Assembly (NCBI RefSeq): GCF_003585765.1
Contig: NZ_CP021235.1
Span: 3,224,001 to 3,288,000, forward strand
Reading direction: 5' to 3'
DNA: 64,000 bases
From: Pontibacter actiniarum
GTDB lineage: Bacteria; Bacteroidota; Bacteroidia; Cytophagales; Hymenobacteraceae
Every line of letters begins with the position of its first letter. Position 1 is the stretch's first letter. Made by a program: the position numbers and the translations under genes. This document shows, one piece after another, positions 51,969 to 61,100 of the stretch. Under the pieces are notes generated by a model. The model worked only from the letters and a program-made list of their open reading frames with translations. It searched no databases and was not told where the DNA came from.

Positions 51969-53453
51969 ATGCTTTTATTAGGTATAGATATAGGAACATC
52001 ATCTATCAAAGTATCTGTGGTAGATGCACAAACACAGGATTGCCTGGCCTCGGCGCAGTACCCCGAAGAGGAGTCGGACATTATCTCCCCCAAGCCGGGC
52101 TGGGCCGAGCAATCGCCGGAGATGTGGTGGGAACACGCCAAGGCAGCCATACACAAAGCCAATGCCACAGGCGTGTACAACCCAAAGGACATTGGCGCCA
52201 TTGGCATCGCCTACCAGATGCATGGCCTGGTGGTGGTGAACAAGGAGCAGCAGCCGCTGCGCAACTCCATCATCTGGTGCGACAGCCGCGCCGTGGAGAT
52301 CGGTAACAAGGCCTTTAAGGCTATCGGCGAAGAGAAAAGCCTGTCGCGCCTGCTTAACTCACCGGGCAACTTCACGGCCTCCAAGCTGGCGTGGGTAAAG
52401 GCAAACGAGCCGGAGCTGTACTACAACATCGATAAGATCATGCTCCCCGGCGACTTTGTGGCCATGAAACTGACCCGCAGCATCACCACCAGCGTTTCGG
52501 CGCTCTCGGAAGGTGTGTTCTGGGACTTCAAGGAGGATCAGCTCTCGGGCGATGTGCTCGACTACTATAAATTTGAGAAGTCCCTTATCCCGGAGATCAA
52601 CCCGGTATTCTCGGAGCACGGCACGGTGCAGCAGGATGTGGCAGACGAGCTGGGCCTGAAGGCAGGCATACCGGTTACCTACAAATCCGGCGACCAGCCG
52701 AACAACGCGCTTTCGCTCAACGTGCTGAAGCCGGGAGAGGTAGCCGCAACGGCCGGCACCTCCGGCGTGATCTACGGCGTGAGCGACAAACTGATCTACG
52801 ACCCTCAGTCGCGGGTGAACACCTTTGCCCACGTAAACTACGGGGAGCAGCAAAAGCGCCTGGGCGTGCTGCTCTGCATCAACGGCACGGGCAGCATAAA
52901 CCGCTGGATCAGGAACACGGCCGGTGCAGGCCTAAGCTACAGCGACATGAACGAGCTGGCCGGCAGCGTCAGCATCGGCAGCAACGGCCTGCGGGTCATC
53001 CCGTTCGGCAACGGCGCTGAGCGCATGCTCAACAACAAGATCGTCGGCACGCACTTCCACAACATAGACCTGAACCTGCACTCCCGGGCGCACATGTTCC
53101 GGGCTGTGCAGGAGGGCATTGCCTTCGCCTTCCGCTACGGGCTGGACATTATGCGCGAGAGCGGCATGAACCCGAGCATTATCCGGGCGGGCAAAGCCAA
53201 CCTGTTCCTGAGCAAGACCTTTACAGAGGCCTTTGTGAACGCCACCCACGTGCCGGTGGAGCTGTACCAGAACGACGGCAGCGTGGGCGCCGCCCTGGGC
53301 GCCGGTATCGGCGTAAAGGCCTTCAGCTCTGAGGAAGAGGCCTTCACCAACAGCAAGAAGCTGCAGGTGGTCGAGCCGCGGGCGATGGAGCAGTACGAAC
53401 CGGCCTACCAGGAGTGGAAAGCGCTGCTGGAGAAACAACTGAATCAAAACTAA
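51969..53453 (+). CDS. xylB: xylulokinase
   Basis: 494 residues, FGGY kinase. It phosphorylates D-xylulose to xylulose-5-phosphate. [20 protein letters not shown] is the ATPase phosphate-1 motif; [11 protein letters not shown] and IIWCDSRA are substrate-side blocks; the catalytic base is Asp242 in [22 protein letters not shown] and [14 protein letters not shown] are nucleotide blocks. The start lies 3 nt after the xylanase stop, so the two are translationally linked. xylA follows 35 bp on. Confidence 0.95.
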   Translation: MLLLGIDIGTSSIKVSVVDAQTQDCLASAQYPEEESDIISPKPGWAEQSPEMWWEHAKAAIHKANATGVYNPKDIGAIGIAYQMHGLVVVNKEQQPLRNSIIWCDSRAVEIGNKAFKAIGEEKSLSRLLNSPGNFTASKLAWVKANEPELYYNIDKIMLPGDFVAMKLTRSITTSVSALSEGVFWDFKEDQLSGDVLDYYKFEKSLIPEINPVFSEHGTVQQDVADELGLKAGIPVTYKSGDQPNNALSLNVLKPGEVAATAGTSGVIYGVSDKLIYDPQSRVNTFAHVNYGEQQKRLGVLLCINGTGSINRWIRNTAGAGLSYSDMNELAGSVSIGSNGLRVIPFGNGAERMLNNKIVGTHFHNIDLNLHSRAHMFRAVQEGIAFAFRYGLDIMRESGMNPSIIRAGKANLFLSKTFTEAFVNATHVPVELYQNDGSVGAALGAGIGVKAFSSEEEAFTNSKKLQVVEPRAMEQYEPAYQEWKALLEKQLNQN

Positions 53454-53488
53454 CCTCAACTATAAAACAAGGTAAACTATCTAACTTT

Positions 53489-54820
53489 ATGGCAAATAAC
53501 ACCTTAACCCAGACAGAATACTTCAAGGGCATTGACAAGATTAAGTACGAGGGCCCGGAGTCTGACAACCCGCTGGCGTACCGCTGGTACGACGAGAACC
53601 GCATGGTGGCGGGCAAAACCCTGAAAGACCACCTGCGCTTCGCCGTGGCCTACTGGCACTCCTTTAACGCAGACGGCTCTGACCCTTTCGGCGGCCCGAC
53701 CCTTAAGTTTCCCTGGAACGAGAAGGCGGACCCGATCGCCAGAGCCAAAGACAAGATGGATGCGGCCTTCGAGTTCATCACCAAAATAGGCATGCCTTAC
53801 TACTGCTTCCATGACGTGGACGTGGTGGACTACACCGACAACGTTGCCGAGAACGAGCGCAGGCTGCAGACGATGGTGGAATATGCGCAGCAGAAGCAGC
53901 AGGAGACCGGGGTAAAGCTGCTGTGGGGCACCGCCAACGTGTTCTCGCACAGCCGCTACATGAACGGCGCCTCCACCAACCCCGACTTCCATGTGCTGAC
54001 GCATGCGGCGGCGCAGGTGAAAGCCGCCCTGGATGCCACCATTGCCCTGAACGGCGAGAACTACGTGTTCTGGGGTGGCCGCGAAGGCTACATGACGCTG
54101 CTGAACACGAACATGAAGCGCGAGCAGGAGCACTTTGCCAAGTTCCTGCACACGGCCAAGGACTATGCGCGCAAACAAGGCTTTAAAGGCACCTTCTTTA
54201 TTGAGCCGAAGCCGATGGAGCCAACCAAGCACCAGTACGACTACGACGCGGCCACGGTAATCGGCTTCCTGCGCCAGTACGACCTGCTGGACGACTTTAA
54301 GCTGAACATCGAGGTGAACCATGCCACGCTGGCCGGCCATACTTTCCAGCACGAGCTGCAGGTGGCCTCCGACGCCGGTCTGCTGGGCTCTATCGACGCC
54401 AACCGCGGCGACTACCAGAACGGCTGGGACACCGACCAGTTCCCCAACAACCTCAACGAGCTGACGGAGGCCATGCTGGTGTTCCTGGATGCCGGTGGCG
54501 TGAAAGGAGGCGGCATTAACTTCGACGCCAAGATCCGCCGAAACTCCACAGACCCTGCCGACCTGTTCTATGCCCACATCGGCGGCGCCGACACCTTCGC
54601 CAGAGCCTTGATCACGGCAGACAACATCCTGCAGAAGTCTGACTACAGAAAGATCCGCGAGGAGCGCTACGCCTCTTTCGACAGCGGCAAGGGCAAAGCG
54701 TTTGAAGAAGGCAAGCTGAGCCTGGAGGACCTGCGCAACTATGCGGCGGAGCAGGGCGAGCCAGAAGTAAGAAGCGGCCGCCAGGAGTACCTGGAAAACC
54801 TGATCAACAGGTACATCTAA
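53489..54820 (+). CDS. xylA: xylose isomerase, class II
   Basis: 443 residues from ATG 53489; an upstream in-frame start would overlap xylB. It converts D-xylose to D-xylulose. Class II length and N-terminus ([25 protein letters not shown]). Catalytic region [12 protein letters not shown] (His108, Asp111), [39 protein letters not shown] with metal-binding Glu, [19 protein letters not shown] and [20 protein letters not shown]. All metal ligands are recognisable, so it should be active. Second gene of the xylBAE set. Confidence 0.96.
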   Translation: MANNTLTQTEYFKGIDKIKYEGPESDNPLAYRWYDENRMVAGKTLKDHLRFAVAYWHSFNADGSDPFGGPTLKFPWNEKADPIARAKDKMDAAFEFITKIGMPYYCFHDVDVVDYTDNVAENERRLQTMVEYAQQKQQETGVKLLWGTANVFSHSRYMNGASTNPDFHVLTHAAAQVKAALDATIALNGENYVFWGGREGYMTLLNTNMKREQEHFAKFLHTAKDYARKQGFKGTFFIEPKPMEPTKHQYDYDAATVIGFLRQYDLLDDFKLNIEVNHATLAGHTFQHELQVASDAGLLGSIDANRGDYQNGWDTDQFPNNLNELTEAMLVFLDAGGVKGGGINFDAKIRRNSTDPADLFYAHIGGADTFARALITADNILQKSDYRKIREERYASFDSGKGKAFEEGKLSLEDLRNYAAEQGEPEVRSGRQEYLENLINRYI

Positions 54821-54859
54821 GCCATTGTAGGCATACTGTAACCATAAAAAGATTCCTCT

Positions 54860-56299
54860 ATGGAAAACCAATCGAACCACACCGCCATGAACCTGCCCTA
54901 CATCGTGGGCATTACGCTGGCGGCAACGCTGGGCGGGCTGCTCTTTGGGTATGACACCGCCGTTATCTCGGGGGCCATCGGGTCGCTGAGGACGTACTTT
55001 GACCTGAACGATGTGCAGGAAGGCTGGGCAGCGTCCAGCGCGCTGGTGGGCTGCATTGGAGGTGCCGCCATAGCAGGTTGGCTCGCAGACAGGTTTGGGC
55101 GTAAGCCCGGCCTGCTTGCAGCGGCTTTGCTGTTCACGATCTCAGCCATCGGCTCCGCCATTCCCGACACCTTCACCGAGTTCATTGTCTACCGCATCAT
55201 AGGCGGGGTGGGCGTGGGTATCGCCTCTATGCTGTCGCCGATGTACATTGCCGAGATCGCACCGGAGCACCTGCGCGGCCGGCTGGTGTCGCTTAACCAG
55301 TTTGCCATTGTGTTCGGTATGCTGGTGGTGTACTTCGTGAACTACGGCATCGCCATGCAGGGCGATGCCGCCTGGAACGTAGAAACGGGCTGGCGCTGGA
55401 TGTTCGGCAGCGAAACCATCCCTGCCGCCCTGTTTTTCCTGCTGCTGCTGTTTGTGCCGCAGAGCCCGCGCTGGCTTATGCTGGTGGGCCGGGAGCAACA
55501 GGCAGACACGGTGCTCTCCAGGATCATGAACCCGGGCTACGCCAAGAAAGCGCTGGCCGAGATCAAGCACTCGCTGCACCAGGACCGGGCCCTGCCTAAG
55601 GTCAGGATCATTGGCCAGGGCTTCGGCTGGGTCGTGTTTATCGGCATCATGCTGAGCGTTTTTCAGCAGATCACAGGTATAAACGTGATCCTGTACTATG
55701 CCCCAAGAATCTTTAGCCAGCTGGGCGGAGGCACCACAGACACTGCTCTGCTGCAGACCATTGTGGTAGGCGCCGTTAACTTGGTCTTTACCGTGATAGC
55801 CATACTTACCGTGGACCGCCTGGGCAGAAAGCCGCTGATGATCTACGGCTCGCTGGGCATGGGCATCTGTATTACGGCAGTGGGCACCACCGCCTACTTG
55901 CAGATTACCGATAGCTGGATCCTGATCTTCATGCTGGGCTACATCGCCAGCTTTGCGCTGTCGCTCGGCCCGGTGGTGTGGGTGCTGCTTTCGGAGATTT
56001 TCCCGAACCAGATCCGCGGCAGGGCCATGGCCATTGCGGTGGCGGCCCAGTGGATCTCCAACTTCGCCGTTAGCCAAACCTTCCCGATGATGATGGGCAA
56101 CTCCTTCCTGATGGACAACTTCCACGGTGGTTTCCCCTTCTGGTTGTACGGCGCGATGTGCGTGGTAACGATCCTGTTTGTCTGGAAGTTTGTGCCTGAA
56201 ACCAAGGGCCGGAAGCTGGAAGACATGGAGGCGCTCTGGAGAAAAAAATCAGAGCTGGTACCAGAGGAGCCCGCTCTGGCAGGCCAAAGCAACGTATAG
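54860..56299 (+). CDS. xylE: D-xylose:H+ symporter, MFS sugar porter
   Basis: 479 residues, 12 membrane helices. Sugar-porter motifs: GGLLFGYDTAVISGAIGSL (helix 1), GWLADRFGRKPGLL (RxGRR loop), GVGVGIASMLSPMYIAEIAPEHLRGRLVSLNQF, PQSPRWLML (PESPR variant), QQITGINVILYYAPRIF, TVDRLGRKPLM and FVPETKGRKLEDME (PETKG). It resembles XylE and imports xylose with a proton. Context, immediately after xylA, supports xylose; other pentoses or hexoses cannot be excluded. Confidence 0.92.
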   Translation: MENQSNHTAMNLPYIVGITLAATLGGLLFGYDTAVISGAIGSLRTYFDLNDVQEGWAASSALVGCIGGAAIAGWLADRFGRKPGLLAAALLFTISAIGSAIPDTFTEFIVYRIIGGVGVGIASMLSPMYIAEIAPEHLRGRLVSLNQFAIVFGMLVVYFVNYGIAMQGDAAWNVETGWRWMFGSETIPAALFFLLLLFVPQSPRWLMLVGREQQADTVLSRIMNPGYAKKALAEIKHSLHQDRALPKVRIIGQGFGWVVFIGIMLSVFQQITGINVILYYAPRIFSQLGGGTTDTALLQTIVVGAVNLVFTVIAILTVDRLGRKPLMIYGSLGMGICITAVGTTAYLQITDSWILIFMLGYIASFALSLGPVVWVLLSEIFPNQIRGRAMAIAVAAQWISNFAVSQTFPMMMGNSFLMDNFHGGFPFWLYGAMCVVTILFVWKFVPETKGRKLEDMEALWRKKSELVPEEPALAGQSNV

Positions 56300-56341
56300 G
56301 CCTGCTGCAAACAAGGCAACAGCCTTTTAAATGACATATCG

Positions 56342-56404
56342 GCGGGAGCCTGTAGGGCCGGTCAGGTTTACGCTGGCAGTGCCTCACAGGCTCCCGCTGT
56401 TTTT
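56342..56404 (+). terminator. intrinsic terminator after xylE
   Basis: GCGGGAGCCTGT and its exact complement (12 bp, 32-nt loop) are followed by TGTTTTTA, 43 nt after the xylE stop. It separates the xylBAE transcript from kdgK-kdgA, though read-through is possible. Confidence 0.75.
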
Positions 56405-56427
56405 ACCCCACTCCAACTGACCTATAC

Positions 56428-57459
56428 ATGAAGAATGGAAAGATACTGACCTTCGGGGAGCTCCTCTGGCGCGTGGCCTCCGCAGCCAAGGGTGCAGAGG
56501 AACCCACGGAGGGCCTGATGCAGATGCACCCGGGCGGCGCAGAAGCCAACGTGGCGGCCGCCCTGGGCCGCTGGCAGCTGCCCTGCTCTTACTTTAGCTG
56601 CCTGCCTGAAAACGAGCTGGCCACCAGGGCCCTCACCGAGCTGGCGAACTGCGGCGTTGACACCAGCCCGGTCCTCAGGCAGGGAGACCGCATGGGCTTG
56701 TACTTTCTGCTGACAGCCAACGGCCTGAGCACCGGGCAGGTGGTGTACGATAGAAAGCACTCCGCTTTCAGCCAGCTCGCGCCCGGGCAGCTCGACTGGG
56801 AAAGCCTGCTGCAAGGCTATACCTGGTTTCACTGGAGCGCCATCTCCCCTGCCCTTAACGCAAACACGGCGGCCCTGTGCAAGGAGGCGCTTACCGCCGC
56901 CAGGAAACTGGGGCTGACGGTATCAGTGGACCTCAACCACCGGAACCGCCTCTGGGACTATGGCCAATCGCCGCGGGAGGTTATGCCGGAGCTGGTGGCT
57001 TTGTGTGATGTGGTTATGGGCAACATCTGGGCCGCCCACACCATGCTGGGCACTCCCCTTGCCGCAGGCCTAGGCCGCGAAACAGAGCAGCAGACTTACC
57101 TCCGGCATGCAGCGCAGGCCGCCGCCGACATACAGCAGCAGTTTCCGCAGTGCAGGCATGTGGCCTTCACCTTCCGGTTTATGGACAGCCCGAACCACAA
57201 CCTCTTTTACGGCACCTACCACCACGGCACCCGGCACTACACCTCCGCAACGCACGAAACACAGGAGCTGGTGGATCGGATCGGGAGCGGCGACGCCTTT
57301 ATGGCAGGTTTGATTTACGGCCTCTACCAGCAGCTGGACGGCCAGGCCGTGGTTGACTTTGCCACTTCCGCCGCGTTTCAGAAGCTCTTTGTTTCCGGAG
57401 ACTTTGGCAAGCACACCGTAACGCAAATAAAAGCACACATGGCTTCTGCCGAGGCCTAA
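56428..57459 (+). CDS. kdgK: PfkB-family sugar kinase, likely 2-keto-3-deoxygluconate kinase
   Basis: 343 residues, ribokinase/PfkB fold. MKNGKILTFGELLWRVA at the start, HPGGAEANVAAALGRW (PfkB signature 1, sugar binding), VSVDLNHRNRLWDY, and the anion hole with catalytic Asp in DRIGSGDAFMAGLIYG (about residue 290). In this pathway it phosphorylates KDG to KDPG. Assignment as KdgK rests on the fold, the adjacent kdgA (20 bp) and the upstream uxuA producing KDG; the family alone also includes fructokinases. Confidence 0.88.
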   Translation: MKNGKILTFGELLWRVASAAKGAEEPTEGLMQMHPGGAEANVAAALGRWQLPCSYFSCLPENELATRALTELANCGVDTSPVLRQGDRMGLYFLLTANGLSTGQVVYDRKHSAFSQLAPGQLDWESLLQGYTWFHWSAISPALNANTAALCKEALTAARKLGLTVSVDLNHRNRLWDYGQSPREVMPELVALCDVVMGNIWAAHTMLGTPLAAGLGRETEQQTYLRHAAQAAADIQQQFPQCRHVAFTFRFMDSPNHNLFYGTYHHGTRHYTSATHETQELVDRIGSGDAFMAGLIYGLYQQLDGQAVVDFATSAAFQKLFVSGDFGKHTVTQIKAHMASAEA

Positions 57460-57479
57460 CAATTTATACTTCATCAACT

Positions 57480-58151
57480 ATGGCAACCGATACAAGACAG
57501 GCACTGCAGCAGATACTGGCAACGCCCACCATACCCGTGTACTATAACAGCAATCCGGAGGAGTGCAAGGCTGTGCTTAGCGCGTGCTACGAAGGCGGCA
57601 TCCGGGTATTTGAGTTTACAGACCGGGGCGCAGCGGCGCTCGATAATTTTAAGGTACTAAAAGAACTGGCCCAGGCGCGCTACCCTGACCTGAAGCTGGG
57701 CATCGGCACCATAAAAGACAGTGCCAGGGCAGAGGCCTACATAGCGGCAGGTGCAGACTTCATCGTGTGCCCCATTATGGATGCCGCCGTTGCGCAGACC
57801 GTGCAGCGCCACGAACTGCTCTGGATACCCGGCTGCATGACTCCCACGGAGATTGCACAGGCAGAGAAGGCCGGGGCACAGCTGGTGAAACTGTTTCCGG
57901 GCAGTGTGCTGGGCGTGGAGTTCCTGAAGGCCATCAAAGCCCTGTTCCCGGACCTCCTGTTTATGCCTACCGGCGGCGTGGCGCCCACGGCCGAAAGTAT
58001 ACACGAGTGGTTCTCCGCCGGCGTGAAGGCGGTGGGGCTCGGCTCTAAGCTGTTTGAACCCGACACTACCTCCGGCAGCGGCCACGCATGGCTGAGCGCG
58101 CGCTGCCGGCAGCTGCTGGAATGGGCGCAGAACAACAAAGGGGGGAGCTAA
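57480..58151 (+). CDS. kdgA: KDPG/KHG aldolase
   Basis: 223 residues, normal length. It cleaves 2-keto-3-deoxy-6-phosphogluconate to pyruvate and glyceraldehyde-3-phosphate. Class I aldolase barrel: Glu45 in IRVFEFTDRG, LGIGTIKDSARAEAYIAAGADFIVCP, GCMTPTEIAQAEKAGAQLVKLFPG with the Schiff-base Lys137, and LLFMPTGGVAP. The stop codon sits inside a terminator-like stem. Last gene of the locus. Confidence 0.95.
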   Translation: MATDTRQALQQILATPTIPVYYNSNPEECKAVLSACYEGGIRVFEFTDRGAAALDNFKVLKELAQARYPDLKLGIGTIKDSARAEAYIAAGADFIVCPIMDAAVAQTVQRHELLWIPGCMTPTEIAQAEKAGAQLVKLFPGSVLGVEFLKAIKALFPDLLFMPTGGVAPTAESIHEWFSAGVKAVGLGSKLFEPDTTSGSGHAWLSARCRQLLEWAQNNKGGS

Positions 58152-58162
58152 GCAGCTCCCCC
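58141..58162 (+). terminator. short hairpin overlapping the kdgA stop codon
   Basis: GGGGGAGCT and AGCTCCCCC form a perfect 9-bp stem with AAGC loop; the stop codon (58149-58151) lies in it. A weak T-rich tail follows (TCTGCTTT). Confidence 0.55.
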
Positions 58163-58606
58163 TCTGCTTTGTCGCCTGCCTACAGCACAAGCATGCACGG
58201 CTTTCCCTTCCAAAACATTGCCTTTGCCTCTCCAAACTCTTTTCCCTGCTGCGCCCTGACCACCCGATGCAGTGCTTTTTACGCCGCTATTCTCCTCCCC
58301 CAGCCTGCGCGTTTCTTACATCCGAAGCCCTTCCTTACCTGTGCTATAGCTGCTTTTTGCTAACTGGCAATGATGCAGATCATGTTTGCAGCTGAGCCTG
58401 CTCATACCCCGGCACTTTTGCCTGCTATACCTTTCAGCTTTATTTCCAGCTACTGAAGCTTCGGGCCCCAGCGCTGTAAAAAGTGCCGGGGCAGACAGAG
58501 AGATTCTGCCATGCTTCTGGCAGCTGCCCTGTGGCACCTTTCTGCTCTGCAGCAGGCGGGGGCTTCGCTAAAACTCAAAAACCATTACACTTTACCAGTA
58601 CACGAC
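58152..58606. other. intergenic region with a large inverted repeat
   Basis: 455 bases between kdgA and the next gene. It contains a 13-bp exact inverted repeat (58407-58419 and 58479-58491) enclosing smaller complementary blocks; see the repeat entry. No credible gene otherwise. Confidence 0.6.
58407..58491. repeat. long-range inverted repeat, possible structured RNA
   Basis: CCCCGGCACTTTT and its exact complement AAAAGTGCCGGGG are 59 nt apart. Inside, TCAGC and GCTACTGA-like and AGCTT/AAGCT segments could form further helices. It lies about 115 nt before the next start codon, so it may shape that gene's leader. Confidence 0.5.
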
Positions 58607-60424
58607 ATGGCACACACCTCACCTCATGAATTTCACATACCCGTTATGGGCCTTGCTTTTTCAGTTGACTCACCGCTGAAGGTGGCGCGCTTCGGGATCT
58701 CCTCGGTGGTATCGCTCAGCGACGACGGCCTGCTGGAGCAGATGCGCGAATACTACAGCGGCAAGTACGGAAAGCCTTTCGTGCCCATCACCACCAAAGA
58801 GGAGGACTACCGCGCAAAACGTGTAACGGCTTACCTCAACCTGCTGGATGAGCTTGTTGCACAGCAAATGGTTGAAATGGCGGACCAGGAGTTTACCCCT
58901 GACTCTGACCTGACAAAGTACTTCCAGATGCTCCCGAAAAGCGCTATGCAAAAGGAACACTACCTGGAGATGCTCTACACCAACGACCCGTTCAGAAGGG
59001 CGCACCTGCAGGGCGAGCTGGTGGATAGCCTGGTGCCCGGGAGCATAGATGTGAACATCATGACGAAGCTGGACAAAACCAACTACGGCGCCGACGGAGA
59101 GCCGCTGCCACAGGAGTACTCGGACGCCATGGCGGGCTTGCGCGGCTTTGCGAACAGCACAGTGCGCTCTTCTGTCGTTTTCTCGGCGGGCATGAACATG
59201 CGGCTGTACGGCTACATGGAGCACTTCCCCTGCTTTTACCCTGACGCGGCAGGTACGCTGGCCAAAAAGATAGTGATCAAGGTGAGCGACTACCGCTCGG
59301 CGATGGTGCAGGGCAAGATACTGGCGAAAAAGGGCCTATGGGTGTCGGAGTTCAGGGTGGAGTCGGGCCTGAACTGCGGCGGCCATGCCTTTGCCACCGA
59401 CGGCTACCTGATCGGCCCCATCCTGGAGGAGTTTAAACAGAACCGCGAGGCGCTGCGCCTGGAGCTTTACAGCCTGTTCAGCGCTGCACTCGCAGCCAAA
59501 GGCATGCACGTGCCGGTCGATATCCCGGCGCAGAAGCTAACGGTGCAGGGCGGCATTGGAACGGCGGAGGAGCATACTTTTCTGAAGGAGCACTACGGGG
59601 CCGACGCCACCGGCTGGGGAACGCCTTTCCTGCTTGTGCCGGAGGCAACCACCGTGGACGAGCCCACCCTGCAGCAGTTGGCGGCGGCGAAGGCAGAAGA
59701 CCTGTACTTAAGCCCGATCTCCCCGCTGGGGGTGCCGTTCAACACGCTCCGCAACAGCTCCAACGAGCTCCTTAAAAAGGAGCGTGCCGAGCGCGGAAAG
59801 CCGGGCAGCCCCTGCGTAAAAAAGCACCTGGTGTCCAGCACCGAGTTCACGGAAGAGCCCATCTGCACGGCTTCGCGCAAGTACCAGCGCCGCAAGCTGG
59901 AGCAGCTGCAGGCCCAGCAGCTCGATACCCTTACCTACATCACCGAAGAAGCCAAGGTGCTGGCCAAAGAGTGCCTCTGCGAAGGCTTGGCCAACTCGGC
60001 GGCGCAGCTGTACAACATCAGCAAAAAAGCCGCAACCAAAGCGGTCTCCATCTGCCCCGGCCCCAACCTGGCTTACTTTTCGGGTATCTTTAAGCTGCAG
60101 GAGATGGTGGGCCACATTTACGGTCGCTTCAACGCCCTGAACAGCACGTACCGGCCCCACATGTTTGTAAACGAGCTGCAGATGTACATTGCCTACTGGA
60201 AGAATAAGAAGGAGGAGCAGTTACATACCCTTACCGACAAACAGTACAAGTCTCTGCAGGCCTTCTGGGAGAACCTGCAGCAGGGCATCCAGTACTACAA
60301 GCAGCAACTGCCCGCCATCTTTAAAGGCGAGCTGGAGCGGCAGGTGATTATGCTGGACGAGCTGCTGGAGGCCGAAGACCAGCTCCTGCTGGCCCGCCTG
60401 GACAAAGCCACAGCGGTAGCCTAA
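58607..60424 (+). CDS. large conserved-looking cytoplasmic protein, unknown function
   Basis: 605 residues from ATG 58607 (an in-frame start at 58511 adds residues that look non-coding). No signal peptide or membrane segment. It begins with FHIPVMGLAFSVDSPLKVARFGISSVVSLSDDGLLEQM. The central part (about 190-290) has GMNMRLYGYMEHFPCFYPDAAGTLAKKIVIKVSDYRSAMVQGKILAKKGLW and ESGLNCGGHAFATDGYLIGPILEEF, whose Gly-rich and KVSD blocks recall FMN-binding TIM-barrel enzymes such as glutamate synthase, but I cannot place it in a family. A Cys-rich later stretch includes AKECLCEGLANSA and SICPGPNLAYFSGIFKLQEMVGHIYGRF. Monocistronic with its own terminator. Confidence 0.75.
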   Translation: MAHTSPHEFHIPVMGLAFSVDSPLKVARFGISSVVSLSDDGLLEQMREYYSGKYGKPFVPITTKEEDYRAKRVTAYLNLLDELVAQQMVEMADQEFTPDSDLTKYFQMLPKSAMQKEHYLEMLYTNDPFRRAHLQGELVDSLVPGSIDVNIMTKLDKTNYGADGEPLPQEYSDAMAGLRGFANSTVRSSVVFSAGMNMRLYGYMEHFPCFYPDAAGTLAKKIVIKVSDYRSAMVQGKILAKKGLWVSEFRVESGLNCGGHAFATDGYLIGPILEEFKQNREALRLELYSLFSAALAAKGMHVPVDIPAQKLTVQGGIGTAEEHTFLKEHYGADATGWGTPFLLVPEATTVDEPTLQQLAAAKAEDLYLSPISPLGVPFNTLRNSSNELLKKERAERGKPGSPCVKKHLVSSTEFTEEPICTASRKYQRRKLEQLQAQQLDTLTYITEEAKVLAKECLCEGLANSAAQLYNISKKAATKAVSICPGPNLAYFSGIFKLQEMVGHIYGRFNALNSTYRPHMFVNELQMYIAYWKNKKEEQLHTLTDKQYKSLQAFWENLQQGIQYYKQQLPAIFKGELERQVIMLDELLEAEDQLLLARLDKATAVA

Positions 60425-60444
60425 CGCATACACGCTCAGCAACA

Positions 60445-60500
60445 GCGCCCGCACACATTGCCCTGCTCAGCCGGGGCCAAGGTGTGCGGGCGCTTCTTTT
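60445..60500 (+). terminator. intrinsic terminator
   Basis: GCGCCCGCACA and its exact complement (11 bp, 27-nt loop) followed by TTCTTTT, 21 nt past the stop of the 605-residue protein. Confidence 0.75.
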
Positions 60501-60554
60501 ACCCAAAATACGCGGGCACCCGGCCAAGCGCCTTTTGTGCTTCGTTACCCCCTC

Positions 60555-61100
60555 CTACCCCACATACGCCCGCAGCTCACGGTATACTTCGGCCAGTCGC
60601 CGGGGCGGGAAATGTGCGTTGAGGCCACTGGGGTTAGGCAGCACCCATACTTGTGTGGTACCGATCATCAGCCCCTGCAGGCCCACACCGCTGCTCTTCT
60701 GCCCGAAGGCTGCCTGGTAAACGGAGATCCCGAGCAGGGCCAGCACCTGCGGTTTATACTCGTGCACCTTCTGCACCAGCTGCTCCCCTCCCAGCCTCAG
60801 CTCCTCTTTGCTCAGATCGGCGGCGGCTACGGTGGCCCTGTCTACCACGTTGGTAATGCCATAGCCCAGGGGCAAAAGCTCCTGCTGCTCTTCCGGCAGA
60901 AACAGTTTGGGGGTAAAGCCAGCGGCAAACAGGGTTGGCCAGAAACGGTTGCCGGGGCGCGCAAAGTTGTACTTCACCACAGCTGTGTACACGCTCGGGT
61001 TTATGCCACAGAACAGCACCTTCAGGTCCGGGGCAATTACATCGGGCACTGTTAGCCCTACAGCGGCGGCCAGTTCGTCCTTGGTTGGTTTGTACGGCAT
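60555..61100 (-). CDS. mug: G/U mismatch-specific DNA glycosylase
   Basis: 181 residues. Family 2 uracil-DNA glycosylase: removes U or T from G mismatches and ethenocytosine. Motif 1 reads VLFCGINPSVYTAVVKYNFARPGNRFWPTL (GINPS at 32-36, with catalytic Asn34), and motif 2 reads WVLPNPSGLNAHFPP. Length and order match Mug. It has an N-terminal extension (KPTKDELAAAVGLTVPDVIAPD) typical of the longer Mug homologues. Monocistronic and convergent with the preceding gene. Confidence 0.93.
   Translation of the reverse strand: MPYKPTKDELAAAVGLTVPDVIAPDLKVLFCGINPSVYTAVVKYNFARPGNRFWPTLFAAGFTPKLFLPEEQQELLPLGYGITNVVDRATVAAADLSKEELRLGGEQLVQKVHEYKPQVLALLGISVYQAAFGQKSSGVGLQGLMIGTTQVWVLPNPSGLNAHFPPRRLAEVYRELRAYVG

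Noticed and set aside
53504-54880. 458-codon open frame opposite xylA
   Set aside because: It mirrors a fully conserved xylose isomerase gene, and its sequence is Val/Leu/Gln/Arg-rich without recognisable motifs.
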